Source: an uncultured Oscillospiraceae bacterium
GTDB lineage: Bacteria > Bacillota > Clostridia > Oscillospirales > Oscillospiraceae
Direction: 5' to 3'
DNA length: 39,753 bases
Assembly: GCA_948616425.1 (NCBI GenBank)
Contig: CAPGBJ010000054.1
Location: 1 to 39,753 of the forward strand
Within the stretch, counting starts at the first letter, position 1. Each line of letters starts with the position of its first letter. Position numbers and translations under genes: made by a program. Shown here piece by piece: positions 16,191 to 24,132 of this stretch. The notes under the pieces are model-generated. The model saw only the letters and a list, made by a program, of their open reading frames with translations, searched no databases and was not told the origin of the DNA.

Positions 16191-16820
16191 ATGGAGGTCA
16201 AAGAATTGGAATCTGCACTAGAGGGGGTGCTGTTTGCAGCCGGGGAGCCGGTTCCGGTGGAGCGGCTTTGCTTAGGGCTTGAGGTGGACAGGCCCACCCT
16301 GGACGCAGTGGCCCAGCGGCTGATGGATCGGTACAGCTATGACCGCCGGGGTATCCGTTTGGTGAGGCTGGACACCAGCTATCAGCTGTGCTCTGCCCCG
16401 GAGTTTGCCAACTACATCCGCAAGACGTTGGAGAGCCGCAAGCCGGCACGGCTGTCTCAGCCGGCGCTGGAGGTGCTGTCTATCATCGCTTACTACCAAC
16501 CGGTCACCCGGGCGTATGTGGACCAAGTCCGGGGGGTGGACAGCTCCTACACGATAGGACTGCTGCTGGAGCGGGAGCTTATTGAAGAGGCCGGCCGTCT
16601 GGCTGTTCCCGGCCGGCCGGTGCAATTTAAAACGACAAAGAACTTTCTGCGCTCTTTCGGCCTGTCCAGCCTGGACGAGCTGCCTGAGCTGCCCAATCAG
16701 TCCCAGGAGGGCGGCCAGATGACCCTGGAGCTAGAGGCCACCTTGGCCCGACTCCGGGAGGGGGCAGCACTGGAGGAGGACCAGACCGAGCAGCCGGAGA
16801 TTCCGGCGGAGGAAGTGTGA
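16191..16820 (+). CDS. scpB: Segregation and condensation protein B
   Basis: ScpB binds ScpA as a dimer of winged-helix proteins in the SMC complex. The 209-residue protein shows LESALEGVLFAAGEPV at the N-terminus and the conserved LSQPALEVLSIIAYYQPVTR and ELIEEAGR...GRPVQFKTTKNFL segments. The C-terminus is acidic and probably disordered. ATG 16191 follows AAGGAGG just upstream. The stop overlaps the next gene in a GTGA, so the two are coupled. Confidence 0.95.
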   Translation: MEVKELESALEGVLFAAGEPVPVERLCLGLEVDRPTLDAVAQRLMDRYSYDRRGIRLVRLDTSYQLCSAPEFANYIRKTLESRKPARLSQPALEVLSIIAYYQPVTRAYVDQVRGVDSSYTIGLLLERELIEEAGRLAVPGRPVQFKTTKNFLRSFGLSSLDELPELPNQSQEGGQMTLELEATLARLREGAALEEDQTEQPEIPAEEV

Positions 16821-17467
16821 GGGCCCCCTATGTCCTGGCTGCCATAGCTGTGGTCCTGTTTCTCATAGGACAGGTCCGGGTGGGCGGCTGGGCGGAGTTT
16901 AATGCCCAGGGATTTTTCATGTGGGTGCGGCTCGGGCGGTTCCGAATCAAGATTCTGCCTGTGAAGCCACGGCTGGAGAAAAAGCCCAAAGAGCGTAAAA
17001 AGAAAAAGCTTTCCCAGCGGCCTGAGAAGGCGAAAAGAGAGAGGGAGCCTGTCCCGTTCCCGGAAAAAGTGGGAGGGGCGCTGGAGTATGCCCGAGCTCT
17101 GTTGCCTGTGGCTTTAGAGGCGGCAAAGGGCATATGGCGAGGCCTGCGGGTGGACGTTCTGGAACTGGAGCTGACCGCGGGGGCTGCGGACCCGGCAGAT
17201 GCGGCCCTGCTCTATGGCCGGGCAAATGCCGCCCTGGGGGCGCTGTGGGTCCCCCTGACCAAGGCGTTCCATGTGAGAGATGGTACGGCCCGGGTAAAGC
17301 TGGACTTTGACGCCCCCGGTATGACCATATATGGCCAGGCGGCGCTGTCCATCCGAATTGGCACGGCGGTTTGGATCGGCCTGCGGGCGGGCTTTAAGGC
17401 ACTGTTTAGAGCACTTGGCGCGAGAAAGCGGCTGAAATTAAAACGACGGCAGAGAAAGGCGGCATAA
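16817..17467 (+). CDS. DUF2953 family membrane-anchored protein
   Basis: The 216-residue protein has one N-terminal membrane segment (about 5-20), a very basic low-complexity stretch (about 52-77, many K/R/E), and a C-terminal domain with GLRVDVLELELTAGAADPADAALLYG, which matches the DUF2953 pattern. The function is unknown; these genes commonly sit between scpB and ytfJ in Clostridia, which suggests a sporulation-linked role. The start is GTG 16817 in the GTGA overlap with scpB, with GGAGGAA upstream. Confidence 0.8.
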   Translation: MRAPYVLAAIAVVLFLIGQVRVGGWAEFNAQGFFMWVRLGRFRIKILPVKPRLEKKPKERKKKKLSQRPEKAKREREPVPFPEKVGGALEYARALLPVALEAAKGIWRGLRVDVLELELTAGAADPADAALLYGRANAALGALWVPLTKAFHVRDGTARVKLDFDAPGMTIYGQAALSIRIGTAVWIGLRAGFKALFRALGARKRLKLKRRQRKAA

Positions 17468-17470
17468 CCA

Positions 17471-17899
17471 ATGGAACAGGAGAAAAAGAACTCGCTCGAA
17501 GAGCTGATGAAGACCACAATGGAGCACGTCAAAGTGATGGCAGATGCCAATACCATTATTGGTACCCCCATCCACGCAGAGGGTGTCACCCTCATCCCGG
17601 TGTCCCGTATGTCCTTTGGTGTAGGGGGGGGCGGCACAGAATTTTCGGTCAAAGCCGGAGCAGCGAAAGAGGGGTTTGGCGGCGGCAGCGGAGCCAGCGC
17701 CAAGCTGGAGCCGGTGGCTTTTCTGATTGTTCGGGAGGACGGCAGTGTGAAGCTGCTCCCTGTGGCCCCGCCTCCCGCAACCACCGTAGACCGAGTCATT
17801 GAAACGGTGCCCGAAGTGGTGGATAAAGTTATCAATTTTATTGAGAAACAGCAGGAGAAGAAGGCCCAGAAGAAGACGGAAGAGGATTTTGCGGAGTAG
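17471..17899 (+). CDS. ytfJ: Sporulation protein YtfJ (GerW family)
   Basis: The 142-residue protein has the GerW/YtfJ hallmarks: EELMKTTMEHVKVMADANTIIG, then TPIHAEGVTLIPVSRMSFG, a glycine-rich segment and PVAFLIVREDGSVKLLPV. In B. subtilis the homologue is made during sporulation and needed for proper germination. The C-terminus is a charged helix. It begins three bases after the DUF2953 gene. Its presence supports a spore-forming ancestry for this genome. Confidence 0.92.
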   Translation: MEQEKKNSLEELMKTTMEHVKVMADANTIIGTPIHAEGVTLIPVSRMSFGVGGGGTEFSVKAGAAKEGFGGGSGASAKLEPVAFLIVREDGSVKLLPVAPPPATTVDRVIETVPEVVDKVINFIEKQQEKKAQKKTEEDFAE

Positions 17900-17923
17900 G
17901 GGGCGCTTTCGGATGTCCTGACT

Positions 17924-17947
17924 GGTATCGGGCTGTACCCAGATACC
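17924..17947. terminator. Hairpin after ytfJ
   Basis: GGTATCGGG 17924-17932 pairs with CCC 17938-17940 and GATACC 17942-17947 around the loop CTGTA, with A17941 bulged. No T-run follows. Confidence 0.4.
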
Positions 17948-18083
17948 CGTCCGATGTGAGGCGAAGGACTGGGGAAGTGGACTGCCAAGATGCCGGCCCC
18001 GGTGAAAAAACATAAAATTTCCTGGAAACTAAGGAGAAAAGCTGCGGTATACTAGTTCCATCGACTGAAAAGAAGGTGGCAAA

Positions 18084-19196
18084 ATGAAGCGGTTTTTTTC
18101 GATTCTGCTGGCTGGCTCGCTGCTGTGGTGCGCCCCTCTGGCCGTCCAGGCAGAGGGGGTGACTGTCCCCAAAATTTCTGCTGCCAGTGCGGTTGTGATG
18201 GACGGGGACACAGGGCGGGTGCTCTATGAGAAGGACGGCCATGCTCGCCGGCTGATTGCCAGCACCACCAAGCTGATGACCGCCTTGGTGGCCCTGGAGT
18301 CGGGGCACGCTTTGGAGGAGGTTGTCACCGTCGCCCCGGAGTGGGCGGGGGTGGAGGGCTCCTCCATCTACTTGCGCCGGGGGGAGGAGATCACCCTGGA
18401 GGCCCTGCTCTATGGCCTGCTTCTTCGCTCGGGTAACGATGCCGCCTTGGCCATCGCAGGCCACTGTGGGGGCACGGTGGAGGGGTTTGTGGATCGGATG
18501 AACCGAAAGGCCCGGGAACTGGGGATGACAGATACCAGCTTTGCCAACCCCAACGGACTGGACGCTGAGGGGCATCACTCCAGCGCCTGTGATATGGCGA
18601 TTCTGGCACGAGCGTGTCTGAGCAATGAGAGGCTGGCCCAAATTGCCGCCACCAGATCCATCACCCTGGGTACCCGTACCTTCACCAATCATAATAAGCT
18701 GCTGTGGCGGTACGAAGGCTGCGTGGGTCTGAAGACAGGCTACACCGAGAAGGCGGGCCGTACCCTGGTCTCAGCGGCCCGGCGGGACGGGGTTACGCTG
18801 ATCTGTGTCACACTCAACGCCCCCAGCGACTGGGCGGACCACACCGCCCTCTTTGACTGGGGGTTTGCCAACTATGAGGCCCGCTCCCTGGCCAGCATAG
18901 GGGAGCGGGTGGGGCAGCTGCCGGTGTCCAGAGGCTTGGTGCCCGTCTGTCCTGTGGAGATGGGGGCGGACCTCACCGCAGCTCTTGCCCCCGGCGAAAG
19001 GCTGGAAAGGACCTGGGAGTTGACTGAGACAGCCCTCACCGCTCCGGTGGACCAGGGGGTCCAGGTGGGGGAGATGGTATATTATGTTGATTCGAAGGAA
19101 CTGGCGAGAGTACCTTTGATGACAGGGAGGGGTGTCCCTGATATACGAGCGCCGGAGGGGGGAATTCGCCTATGGAGGAGCGCCTTCAAAAACTAA
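18084..19196 (+). CDS. D-alanyl-D-alanine carboxypeptidase (DacF-like, peptidase S11)
   Basis: A secreted penicillin-binding protein that trims the terminal D-Ala from peptidoglycan stem peptides. The 370 residues start with a signal peptide (cleavage likely after AVQA, about residue 23). The active-site motifs are S60-TTK63, S116-G-N118 and K217-T-G. A C-terminal beta-rich domain follows. The position after ytfJ and the family suggest a DacF-type enzyme active during sporulation, but a vegetative role cannot be excluded. ATG 18084 follows AAGGTGG. A -10-like TATACT lies at 18048-18053 without a clear -35. The 3' end overlaps the next gene by 25 bases. Confidence 0.9.
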   Translation: MKRFFSILLAGSLLWCAPLAVQAEGVTVPKISAASAVVMDGDTGRVLYEKDGHARRLIASTTKLMTALVALESGHALEEVVTVAPEWAGVEGSSIYLRRGEEITLEALLYGLLLRSGNDAALAIAGHCGGTVEGFVDRMNRKARELGMTDTSFANPNGLDAEGHHSSACDMAILARACLSNERLAQIAATRSITLGTRTFTNHNKLLWRYEGCVGLKTGYTEKAGRTLVSAARRDGVTLICVTLNAPSDWADHTALFDWGFANYEARSLASIGERVGQLPVSRGLVPVCPVEMGADLTAALAPGERLERTWELTETALTAPVDQGVQVGEMVYYVDSKELARVPLMTGRGVPDIRAPEGGIRLWRSAFKN

Positions 19197-19894
19197 TTTC
19201 TGCTTGCGGTCTGGCCTCTCGGCGGGCGGCGGAGGGGTGGATTGCAGCCGGACGGGTGACTGTCAACGGGAAAAAGGCCCACCTGGGGGACCGGGCAGAT
19301 CTGGACCGGGATACCGTCCTGGTGGACGGCAGGCCCCTTGTTCCTGGGGGTGGACGGACTTACCTCATGCTGAATAAGCCTAGAGGTTATGTAACTACCC
19401 TCTCTGACGAGAAAGGGCGAAAGACGGTGGCCGATCTAGTGGCGGGATGTGGAGTGCGGGTGTGGCCAGTGGGGCGTCTGGACACGGATTCAGAGGGGCT
19501 GCTCCTCCTCACCGACGACGGGGCCCTCACCCACCAGCTTCTCCACCCCAGCCATGAGGTGAACAAGGAGTATCTGGTGTGGGTGACAGGAAACCTGAAC
19601 AGAGCCCTGCCAATTCTATCCGCCCCCATGACACTGGACGGGGAGCAGCTGGCCCCTGTTCAGGTGCGCCGGGGCCGGGACAGCGGTGGGGTCCATCAGC
19701 TGTCTATTACCATCCATCAGGGAAAAAACCGACAGGTAAGGCGGATGTGCGCAAAGGCCGGTCTGGAGGTGCTGCGCCTCAAGAGAATTCAGGAGGGGAC
19801 GCTGTCTTTGGACCGCTCCTTGAAACCAGGGCAGTGGCGGCCGCTGACGGATGAGGAGCTGCGTCTTTTGGCCCAGCCGCTGAGTGACTTGTGA
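19172..19894 (+). CDS. rluB: RluB/RsuA-type rRNA pseudouridine synthase
   Basis: The enzyme isomerises a specific uridine in rRNA. The 240 residues contain an N-terminal S4 RNA-binding domain (ERLQKLISACGLASRRAAEGWI) and the catalytic motif VGRLDTDSEGLLLLT with the essential aspartate. LNKPRGYVTT and KNRQVRRMCAKAGL are family signatures. Sequence and length favour RluB over RsuA, but the target uridine is inferred. ATG 19172 lies within the last 25 bases of the carboxypeptidase gene and has GGAGGGGGG upstream. scpB-rluB proximity is common in Firmicutes. Confidence 0.93.
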   Translation: MEERLQKLISACGLASRRAAEGWIAAGRVTVNGKKAHLGDRADLDRDTVLVDGRPLVPGGGRTYLMLNKPRGYVTTLSDEKGRKTVADLVAGCGVRVWPVGRLDTDSEGLLLLTDDGALTHQLLHPSHEVNKEYLVWVTGNLNRALPILSAPMTLDGEQLAPVQVRRGRDSGGVHQLSITIHQGKNRQVRRMCAKAGLEVLRLKRIQEGTLSLDRSLKPGQWRPLTDEELRLLAQPLSDL

Positions 19895-19935
19895 GAGATT
19901 TTTGCAGGAAATGTTAAGATTCCTGTGAAAATCTC

Positions 19936-19964
19936 TTGCTTTTTTTCAGAAAAACGAGTATGAT
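19936..19964 (+). promoter_or_regulatory. Sigma-A-type promoter of the RpiR-kptA-cmk-ispH unit
   Basis: TTGCTT (19936-19941) and TATGAT (19959-19964) with 17-base spacing. It overlaps an in-frame upstream TTG of the regulator gene, which shows that TTG is not the start. Confidence 0.8.
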
Positions 19965-19995
19965 ATGCTTTGCGAGCAAGGCAGGAGGGAGAGCC

Positions 19996-20859
19996 ATGAA
20001 CCGTGATATCCTGGCTGTCATTCAGGAGAGGGCCGCCACCTTCTCCAAGGGACAGAGGAAGATTGCCAATTTTATTCTGGAGTCCTATGATAAAGCGGCT
20101 TTTATGACGGCCAGCCGACTGGGCAAAAAGGTGGGAGTAAGTGAGTCCACTGTAGTGCGCTTTGCCTCTGAGTTGGGCTATGACGGCTATCCGGATATGC
20201 AGCGATCTCTTCAGAAGATGATCCGTAATCGGCTGACTACCGTCCAGCGTATCGAGGTGACCAACGACCGTTTGGGAGACCAGGATTTGCTGTCAATGGT
20301 GCTTCAGTCGGACATAGAGAAAATTCGACAGACATTGGAGGAGCTGGACCGGGATAATTTTGAACGGGCGGTAGACGCCATTGTTTCTGCCAAAAAAATT
20401 TATATCATTGGTGTGCGCTCCTCTGCGGCCATTGCTGCCTTTCTGCATTTTTACTGCAACCTGATTTTTGACAGTGTGGTACTGGTATCTGCCAATACTG
20501 TCAGCGAAATTTTTGAGAGTCTGCTCCGGGTAGGAGAGGGAGATGTGGTGATTGGAGTCAGCTTTCCCCGCTATTCCAGCCGCACGGTCCAGGCTATGAG
20601 CTTTGCCCGGGACCGAGGGGCCACGACCGTGGCCATTACAGACAGCGAGGCGTCTCCACTGGCGCCCATCTCCAGATACAGTCTGATGGCCCGCAGTGAT
20701 ATGGCCTCCTTTGTGGACTCTCTGGTCGCCCCGCTTTCCCTGGTCAATGCACTGCTGGTGGCGGTAAGCTGGCGGAAAAACGACGAACTGGCCCGGACCT
20801 TCCGCAGCTTGGAGGACATCTGGGATGAGTACGGTGTGTATGAGAAGGTGCCCGAATGA
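19996..20859 (+). CDS. MurR/RpiR family transcriptional regulator
   Basis: The 287-residue protein has an N-terminal RpiR helix-turn-helix domain (about 1-77: FSKGQRKIANFILESY ... VGVSESTVVRFASELGYDGYPD) and a C-terminal SIS sugar-phosphate-binding domain (about 125-255: KKIYIIGVRSSAAIAAF ... GVSFPRYSSRTVQAM). Such proteins sense phosphosugars; no sugar-catabolic gene is adjacent, so the effector is unknown. ATG 19996 follows AGGAGG at 19983-19988. The stop overlaps the flavoprotein gene (ATGA), so the regulator may control the operon it heads. Confidence 0.92.
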   Translation: MNRDILAVIQERAATFSKGQRKIANFILESYDKAAFMTASRLGKKVGVSESTVVRFASELGYDGYPDMQRSLQKMIRNRLTTVQRIEVTNDRLGDQDLLSMVLQSDIEKIRQTLEELDRDNFERAVDAIVSAKKIYIIGVRSSAAIAAFLHFYCNLIFDSVVLVSANTVSEIFESLLRVGEGDVVIGVSFPRYSSRTVQAMSFARDRGATTVAITDSEASPLAPISRYSLMARSDMASFVDSLVAPLSLVNALLVAVSWRKNDELARTFRSLEDIWDEYGVYEKVPE

Positions 20860-22145
20860 GTAGTCCGGATATCATCGTAGTGGGCGGTGGAGCAGCTGGG
20901 ATGATGGCGGCGATTGCCGCCGCCCGGCTGGGGGCATCGGTCACATTGATGGAGCGCAACCAGAAGGTGGGCCGCAAGCTGTACATCACCGGCAAGGGGC
21001 GGTGCAATGTGACGAACCATTGCACTCCAGAGGAGGTACGGGCTGCTGTCCCCCGAAACGGAAAGTTTCTTTACAGCGTTTTAGAGCACACTCCGCCCTC
21101 CTGGGTGGAGGAGTTTTTCCAGGATTTGGGCGTTGATTTGAAGGTGGAGCGGGGCGGCCGTGTGTTTCCCACCTCTGACCGATCCATTGATATTATCGAC
21201 GCCCTGTTTCGAGAAGTGAAACGACTGAATGTGACTGTGGCTGTTCAAAGCCGTGTTTCCAGTGTGTCCGTTCAGAACGGCGCAGTAAGCGGTGTGGAGA
21301 TAGGAACTGCTGGAGATAAATGGGGGTGGGGGGAGTGCTGCAAGGCGGTCATTTTGGCGACCGGCGGGCTGTCTTACCCTGCCACGGGTTCCACCGGGGA
21401 CGGCCACTGGATGGTGGAGGAGCTGGGCCACACGTTGGTCGACATAAAACCATCCTTGGTGCCCCTGGAGTCTCCAGACTCCTTCTGTGCCAAGATGCAG
21501 GGTCTGGCGTTGAAAAATGTGGTGCTGACGGTTAAAGATCAGAGAAAAAAGGTGATCTTCCAGGAGCAGGGGGAGCTGTTGTTCACCCACTTTGGCCTGT
21601 CTGGACCACTGATTTTGTCCGCTAGCGCCCACATGAGAAACTTGGAAAAGGAACAGTATAGCTGTTCTATTGACTTAAAGCCGGCCCTGGATGAGCTTAC
21701 CTTGGACGCCCGATTGGTGCGAGAGTTGACCGCTGGGGCCAATAAGGATATGGATAATCTCCTGGGAACGCTGGCCCCCCGGCTGTTGATCCCTATTTTG
21801 TTAGAGCGGACGGGTATCCCAGGGACTAAAAAAGCGCACGACCTGACCAAACAGGAGCGCCGCCGCCTGCTGGAGCTATTTAAGAACTTTTCTGTATCGG
21901 TGTCTGGGCCAAGGCCCATTGACGAAGCCATTGTCACTTCCGGTGGGGTGAAGGTATCTGAGGTGGATCCCAAGAGTATGCAGTCCAAAAAGATTTCTGG
22001 CCTCTTTTTTGCCGGGGAACTGCTGGATGTGGACGCCTACACTGGCGGCTTCAATCTTCAGATCGCCTGGGCCACTGGCCGGGCGGCGGGGGAGGGAGCT
22101 GCGGCGTATGCCCTGGCCGGGCGGGCGTCCCCTGGCAAAAAATGA
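20856..22145 (+). CDS. NAD(P)/FAD-dependent oxidoreductase, HI0933/BaiN family
   Basis: The 429-residue flavoprotein begins with the dinucleotide-binding motif VVGGGAAGMMAA (8-19) and the family signature GRKLYITGKGRCNVTN. A second motif, ATGGLSYPATGSTGDG, and the C-terminal DVDAYTGGFNLQIAWATG complete the FAD-binding fold. Family members include BaiN of bile-acid-metabolising clostridia, but most are of unknown substrate, and nothing here points to bile acids. It overlaps the regulator by four bases. Genes of this family often precede cmk in Clostridia, which fits. Confidence 0.9.
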   Translation: MSSPDIIVVGGGAAGMMAAIAAARLGASVTLMERNQKVGRKLYITGKGRCNVTNHCTPEEVRAAVPRNGKFLYSVLEHTPPSWVEEFFQDLGVDLKVERGGRVFPTSDRSIDIIDALFREVKRLNVTVAVQSRVSSVSVQNGAVSGVEIGTAGDKWGWGECCKAVILATGGLSYPATGSTGDGHWMVEELGHTLVDIKPSLVPLESPDSFCAKMQGLALKNVVLTVKDQRKKVIFQEQGELLFTHFGLSGPLILSASAHMRNLEKEQYSCSIDLKPALDELTLDARLVRELTAGANKDMDNLLGTLAPRLLIPILLERTGIPGTKKAHDLTKQERRRLLELFKNFSVSVSGPRPIDEAIVTSGGVKVSEVDPKSMQSKKISGLFFAGELLDVDAYTGGFNLQIAWATGRAAGEGAAAYALAGRASPGKK

Positions 22146-22155
22146 TATGGCATTG

Positions 22156-22230
22156 ATGTAAAAAAGCGGTGTGGAGTATGCGCTAGGGGAAAAACCAAGA
22201 GAACTTCAGGGATGAAGCCCATTTTTACAT
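22156..22230 (+). repeat. Inverted repeat spanning the kptA leader
   Basis: ATGTAAAAA 22156-22164 is the exact inverse of TTTTTACAT 22222-22230. The 3' arm ends 1 base before the GGGAGG ribosome binding site of kptA, so pairing could affect its translation. Confidence 0.35.
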
Positions 22231-22242
22231 TGGGAGGAATTT

Positions 22243-22797
22243 ATGGAACAGAGTCATTCGGATGTGAAACTGGGCCGGTTTTTGAGTTTGGTCCTGCGTC
22301 ACGATCCCCATGCAGCGGGAATCCAGTTGGACGAACACGGCTGGGCAGATGTGGAGCAGTTGTTGGCCGGAGTGAATCGCACCGGGCGAAGGATTGACAG
22401 GGAGATATTGGAACGTATTGTGCGAGAGAACAATAAGCAGCGATATGCCTTCAACGAGGACCACACCAAAATCCGGGCCAACCAGGGCCATTCCCTCCAG
22501 GTGGATGTGGAACTGAAAGAAGCCCAGCCCCCCCAATTCCTGTACCATGGTACGGCCTCTCGCTTCCTTCCCGCGATTCAAGCGGAGGGGATTCGAAAGA
22601 TGGGCCGGCAGTACGTCCACCTCTCTGGCGACTGGAATACCGCCATGGCGGTGGGAAAACGGCATGGGATCCCGGTGGTGATTACCATCGACGCGCAGAG
22701 GATGGCCCGGGATGGAGTCACATTCTACCGCGCAGAGAACGGCGTGTGGCTGTGCGGGCGAGTGGAGCCGAAATATTTTGTAATTGGAGCAAGATGA
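22243..22797 (+). CDS. kptA: RNA 2'-phosphotransferase (Tpt1/KptA family)
   Basis: Tpt1/KptA removes an internal 2'-phosphate from RNA by transfer to NAD+. In fungi this finishes tRNA splicing; in bacteria the natural substrate is unknown. The 184-residue protein has the family blocks LSLVLRHDP (R19-H20), KIRANQGHS (R78), FLYHGTASRF (H102, R107), QYVHLS and FYRAENGVWL, so the catalytic Arg/His set appears intact. ATG 22243 follows GGGAGG. The cmk ATG begins two bases after the kptA stop, so translation is probably coupled. No RNA ligase or tRNA-splicing gene is in the window. Confidence 0.93.
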   Translation: MEQSHSDVKLGRFLSLVLRHDPHAAGIQLDEHGWADVEQLLAGVNRTGRRIDREILERIVRENNKQRYAFNEDHTKIRANQGHSLQVDVELKEAQPPQFLYHGTASRFLPAIQAEGIRKMGRQYVHLSGDWNTAMAVGKRHGIPVVITIDAQRMARDGVTFYRAENGVWLCGRVEPKYFVIGAR

Positions 22798-22798
22798 A

Positions 22799-23476
22799 AT
22801 GAACCATAGAAGTATTGCGATTGACGGCCCTGCTGGGGCGGGAAAGAGCACATTGGCCCGGAAATTGGCAGAAAAGTTGGGTTTTCTCTATGTGGATACC
22901 GGGGCGATTTACCGCACGGTTGCTCTGGCGGTGCTGCGGGCGGGGGTAGATCCCGCTGACGAAAGCCAGGTGATCCCACTTCTGAAGGGGCTGGACATTC
23001 GGATGGCCTACGGCGAGGACGGCATGCAGCGGATGTATCTGTCTGGGGAGGAGGTATCCCAGGCGATTCGAGAGCATCAGGTGTCTGGCGTGGCGTCAAA
23101 GACCTCTGCGATTCCGGCAGTACGGGATTTCCTGCTGGATTTTCAGCGCAGGCAGGCGCGGGAGCATGATATTGTTATGGATGGCCGGGATATCGGCACT
23201 GTGGTACTGCCCCAGGCAGATGTAAAAATTTTTCTTACTGCCGCCCCGGAGGCCCGGGCCCGCCGCCGCCTTTTGGAGTTGGAAGAGCGGGGACAGGAGG
23301 CGGACTTCGACACTGTGCTCCGTGACATCAAAGAGAGGGACTACCAGGATGAGCATCGCCCCGTGGCCCCTCTAAAACGGGCGGAGGACGCCGCTCTGCT
23401 GGACACCACCCAGCTGAATTTAGAGCAGAGCCTGATGGGGCTGCTGGCTCTGGTAAAGGAGAAGATAGCCCAGTGA
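22799..23476 (+). CDS. cmk: Cytidylate kinase
   Basis: Cmk phosphorylates CMP and dCMP to the diphosphates. The 225-residue protein has the P-loop GPAGAGKST (10-18), YVDTGAIYRT, and the CMP-binding DGRDIGTVVLPQA; RARRRLLEL and REDE-type DYQDEHRPVAPL segments follow. ATG 22799 was chosen because GGAG (22786-22789) lies 9 bases upstream; the TTG at 22784 lies ahead of that site. It overlaps plsC by four bases. The cmk-plsC-ispH order is typical of Clostridia. Confidence 0.95.
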   Translation: MNHRSIAIDGPAGAGKSTLARKLAEKLGFLYVDTGAIYRTVALAVLRAGVDPADESQVIPLLKGLDIRMAYGEDGMQRMYLSGEEVSQAIREHQVSGVASKTSAIPAVRDFLLDFQRRQAREHDIVMDGRDIGTVVLPQADVKIFLTAAPEARARRRLLELEERGQEADFDTVLRDIKERDYQDEHRPVAPLKRAEDAALLDTTQLNLEQSLMGLLALVKEKIAQ

Positions 23477-24132
23477 GCGAAGAGATGACAGGGAAGAAAA
23501 CTCCATCCAAGGAGAGCCCTGAGCAGCGCAAAAAGCGGATGGATTGGTTTTTCCACCTGCTCTATGTGATAGTATGGCCGTATTTCCGGTTGATCCACCC
23601 TGTCCGGGCGGTGGGCCGAGAGAATATTCCAGAGGGGCCTGTAGTCATCTGCCCCAATCACTCCACTGCGGGAGATCCGTTTTATGTGGTCTTCGCTTTC
23701 GGATACCGGTGCCCTATGCGAGCTATGGCGAAGGTGCAGATTATGCGGCTGCCCTTCATCGGCTGGCTGCTGGGCAAGGCTGGAGTCTTCGGGGTGGATC
23801 GGGATACCACCGATGTGCGAGCGGTGCGCACCGCTATGAAATTTCTCAAGGAGGGTGACAAACTGCTCATGTTCCCAGAGGGAACCCGGGTTCACGAGGG
23901 GGAGGACGTCCAGGCTAAAGTGGGCGCTGCGCTCTTTGCCACCCGGACCGGGGTTCCCCTGCTGCCAGTGTACATACAGCGCAAAAAAAAGCGGTTCCGG
24001 CGTAATACTGTGGTGATTGGGGAACCCTATTATCCAGAGTATCAGGGACGTAAGCCCACCAATGAGGAGTTGCAGACGATAGCCCAGGACTTGATGGACC
24101 GGGTGCGGGTCCTGGGGGAGGGTGTGGAATGA
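23473..24132 (+). CDS. plsC: 1-acyl-sn-glycerol-3-phosphate acyltransferase
   Basis: PlsC makes phosphatidic acid from lysophosphatidic acid at the inner face of the membrane. The 219-residue protein has an N-terminal hydrophobic segment (about 25-42), the catalytic HX4D box in CPNHSTAGDP, and the substrate-binding FPEGTR. The start is a GTG in the GTGA overlap with cmk. Its stop overlaps the ATG of the ispH fusion (ATGA at 24129-24132). Confidence 0.93.
   Translation: MSEEMTGKKTPSKESPEQRKKRMDWFFHLLYVIVWPYFRLIHPVRAVGRENIPEGPVVICPNHSTAGDPFYVVFAFGYRCPMRAMAKVQIMRLPFIGWLLGKAGVFGVDRDTTDVRAVRTAMKFLKEGDKLLMFPEGTRVHEGEDVQAKVGAALFATRTGVPLLPVYIQRKKKRFRRNTVVIGEPYYPEYQGRKPTNEELQTIAQDLMDRVRVLGEGVE

Noticed and set aside
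19936..19995. N-terminal extension of the RpiR regulator
   Set aside because: TTG 19936 is the -35 element of the promoter; ATG 19996 has AGGAGG upstream.
20856..22145. Assignment as a bile-acid dehydroxylation gene (baiN)
   Set aside because: Family resemblance exists, but no other bai gene is present and the operon is housekeeping, so only the family name is used.
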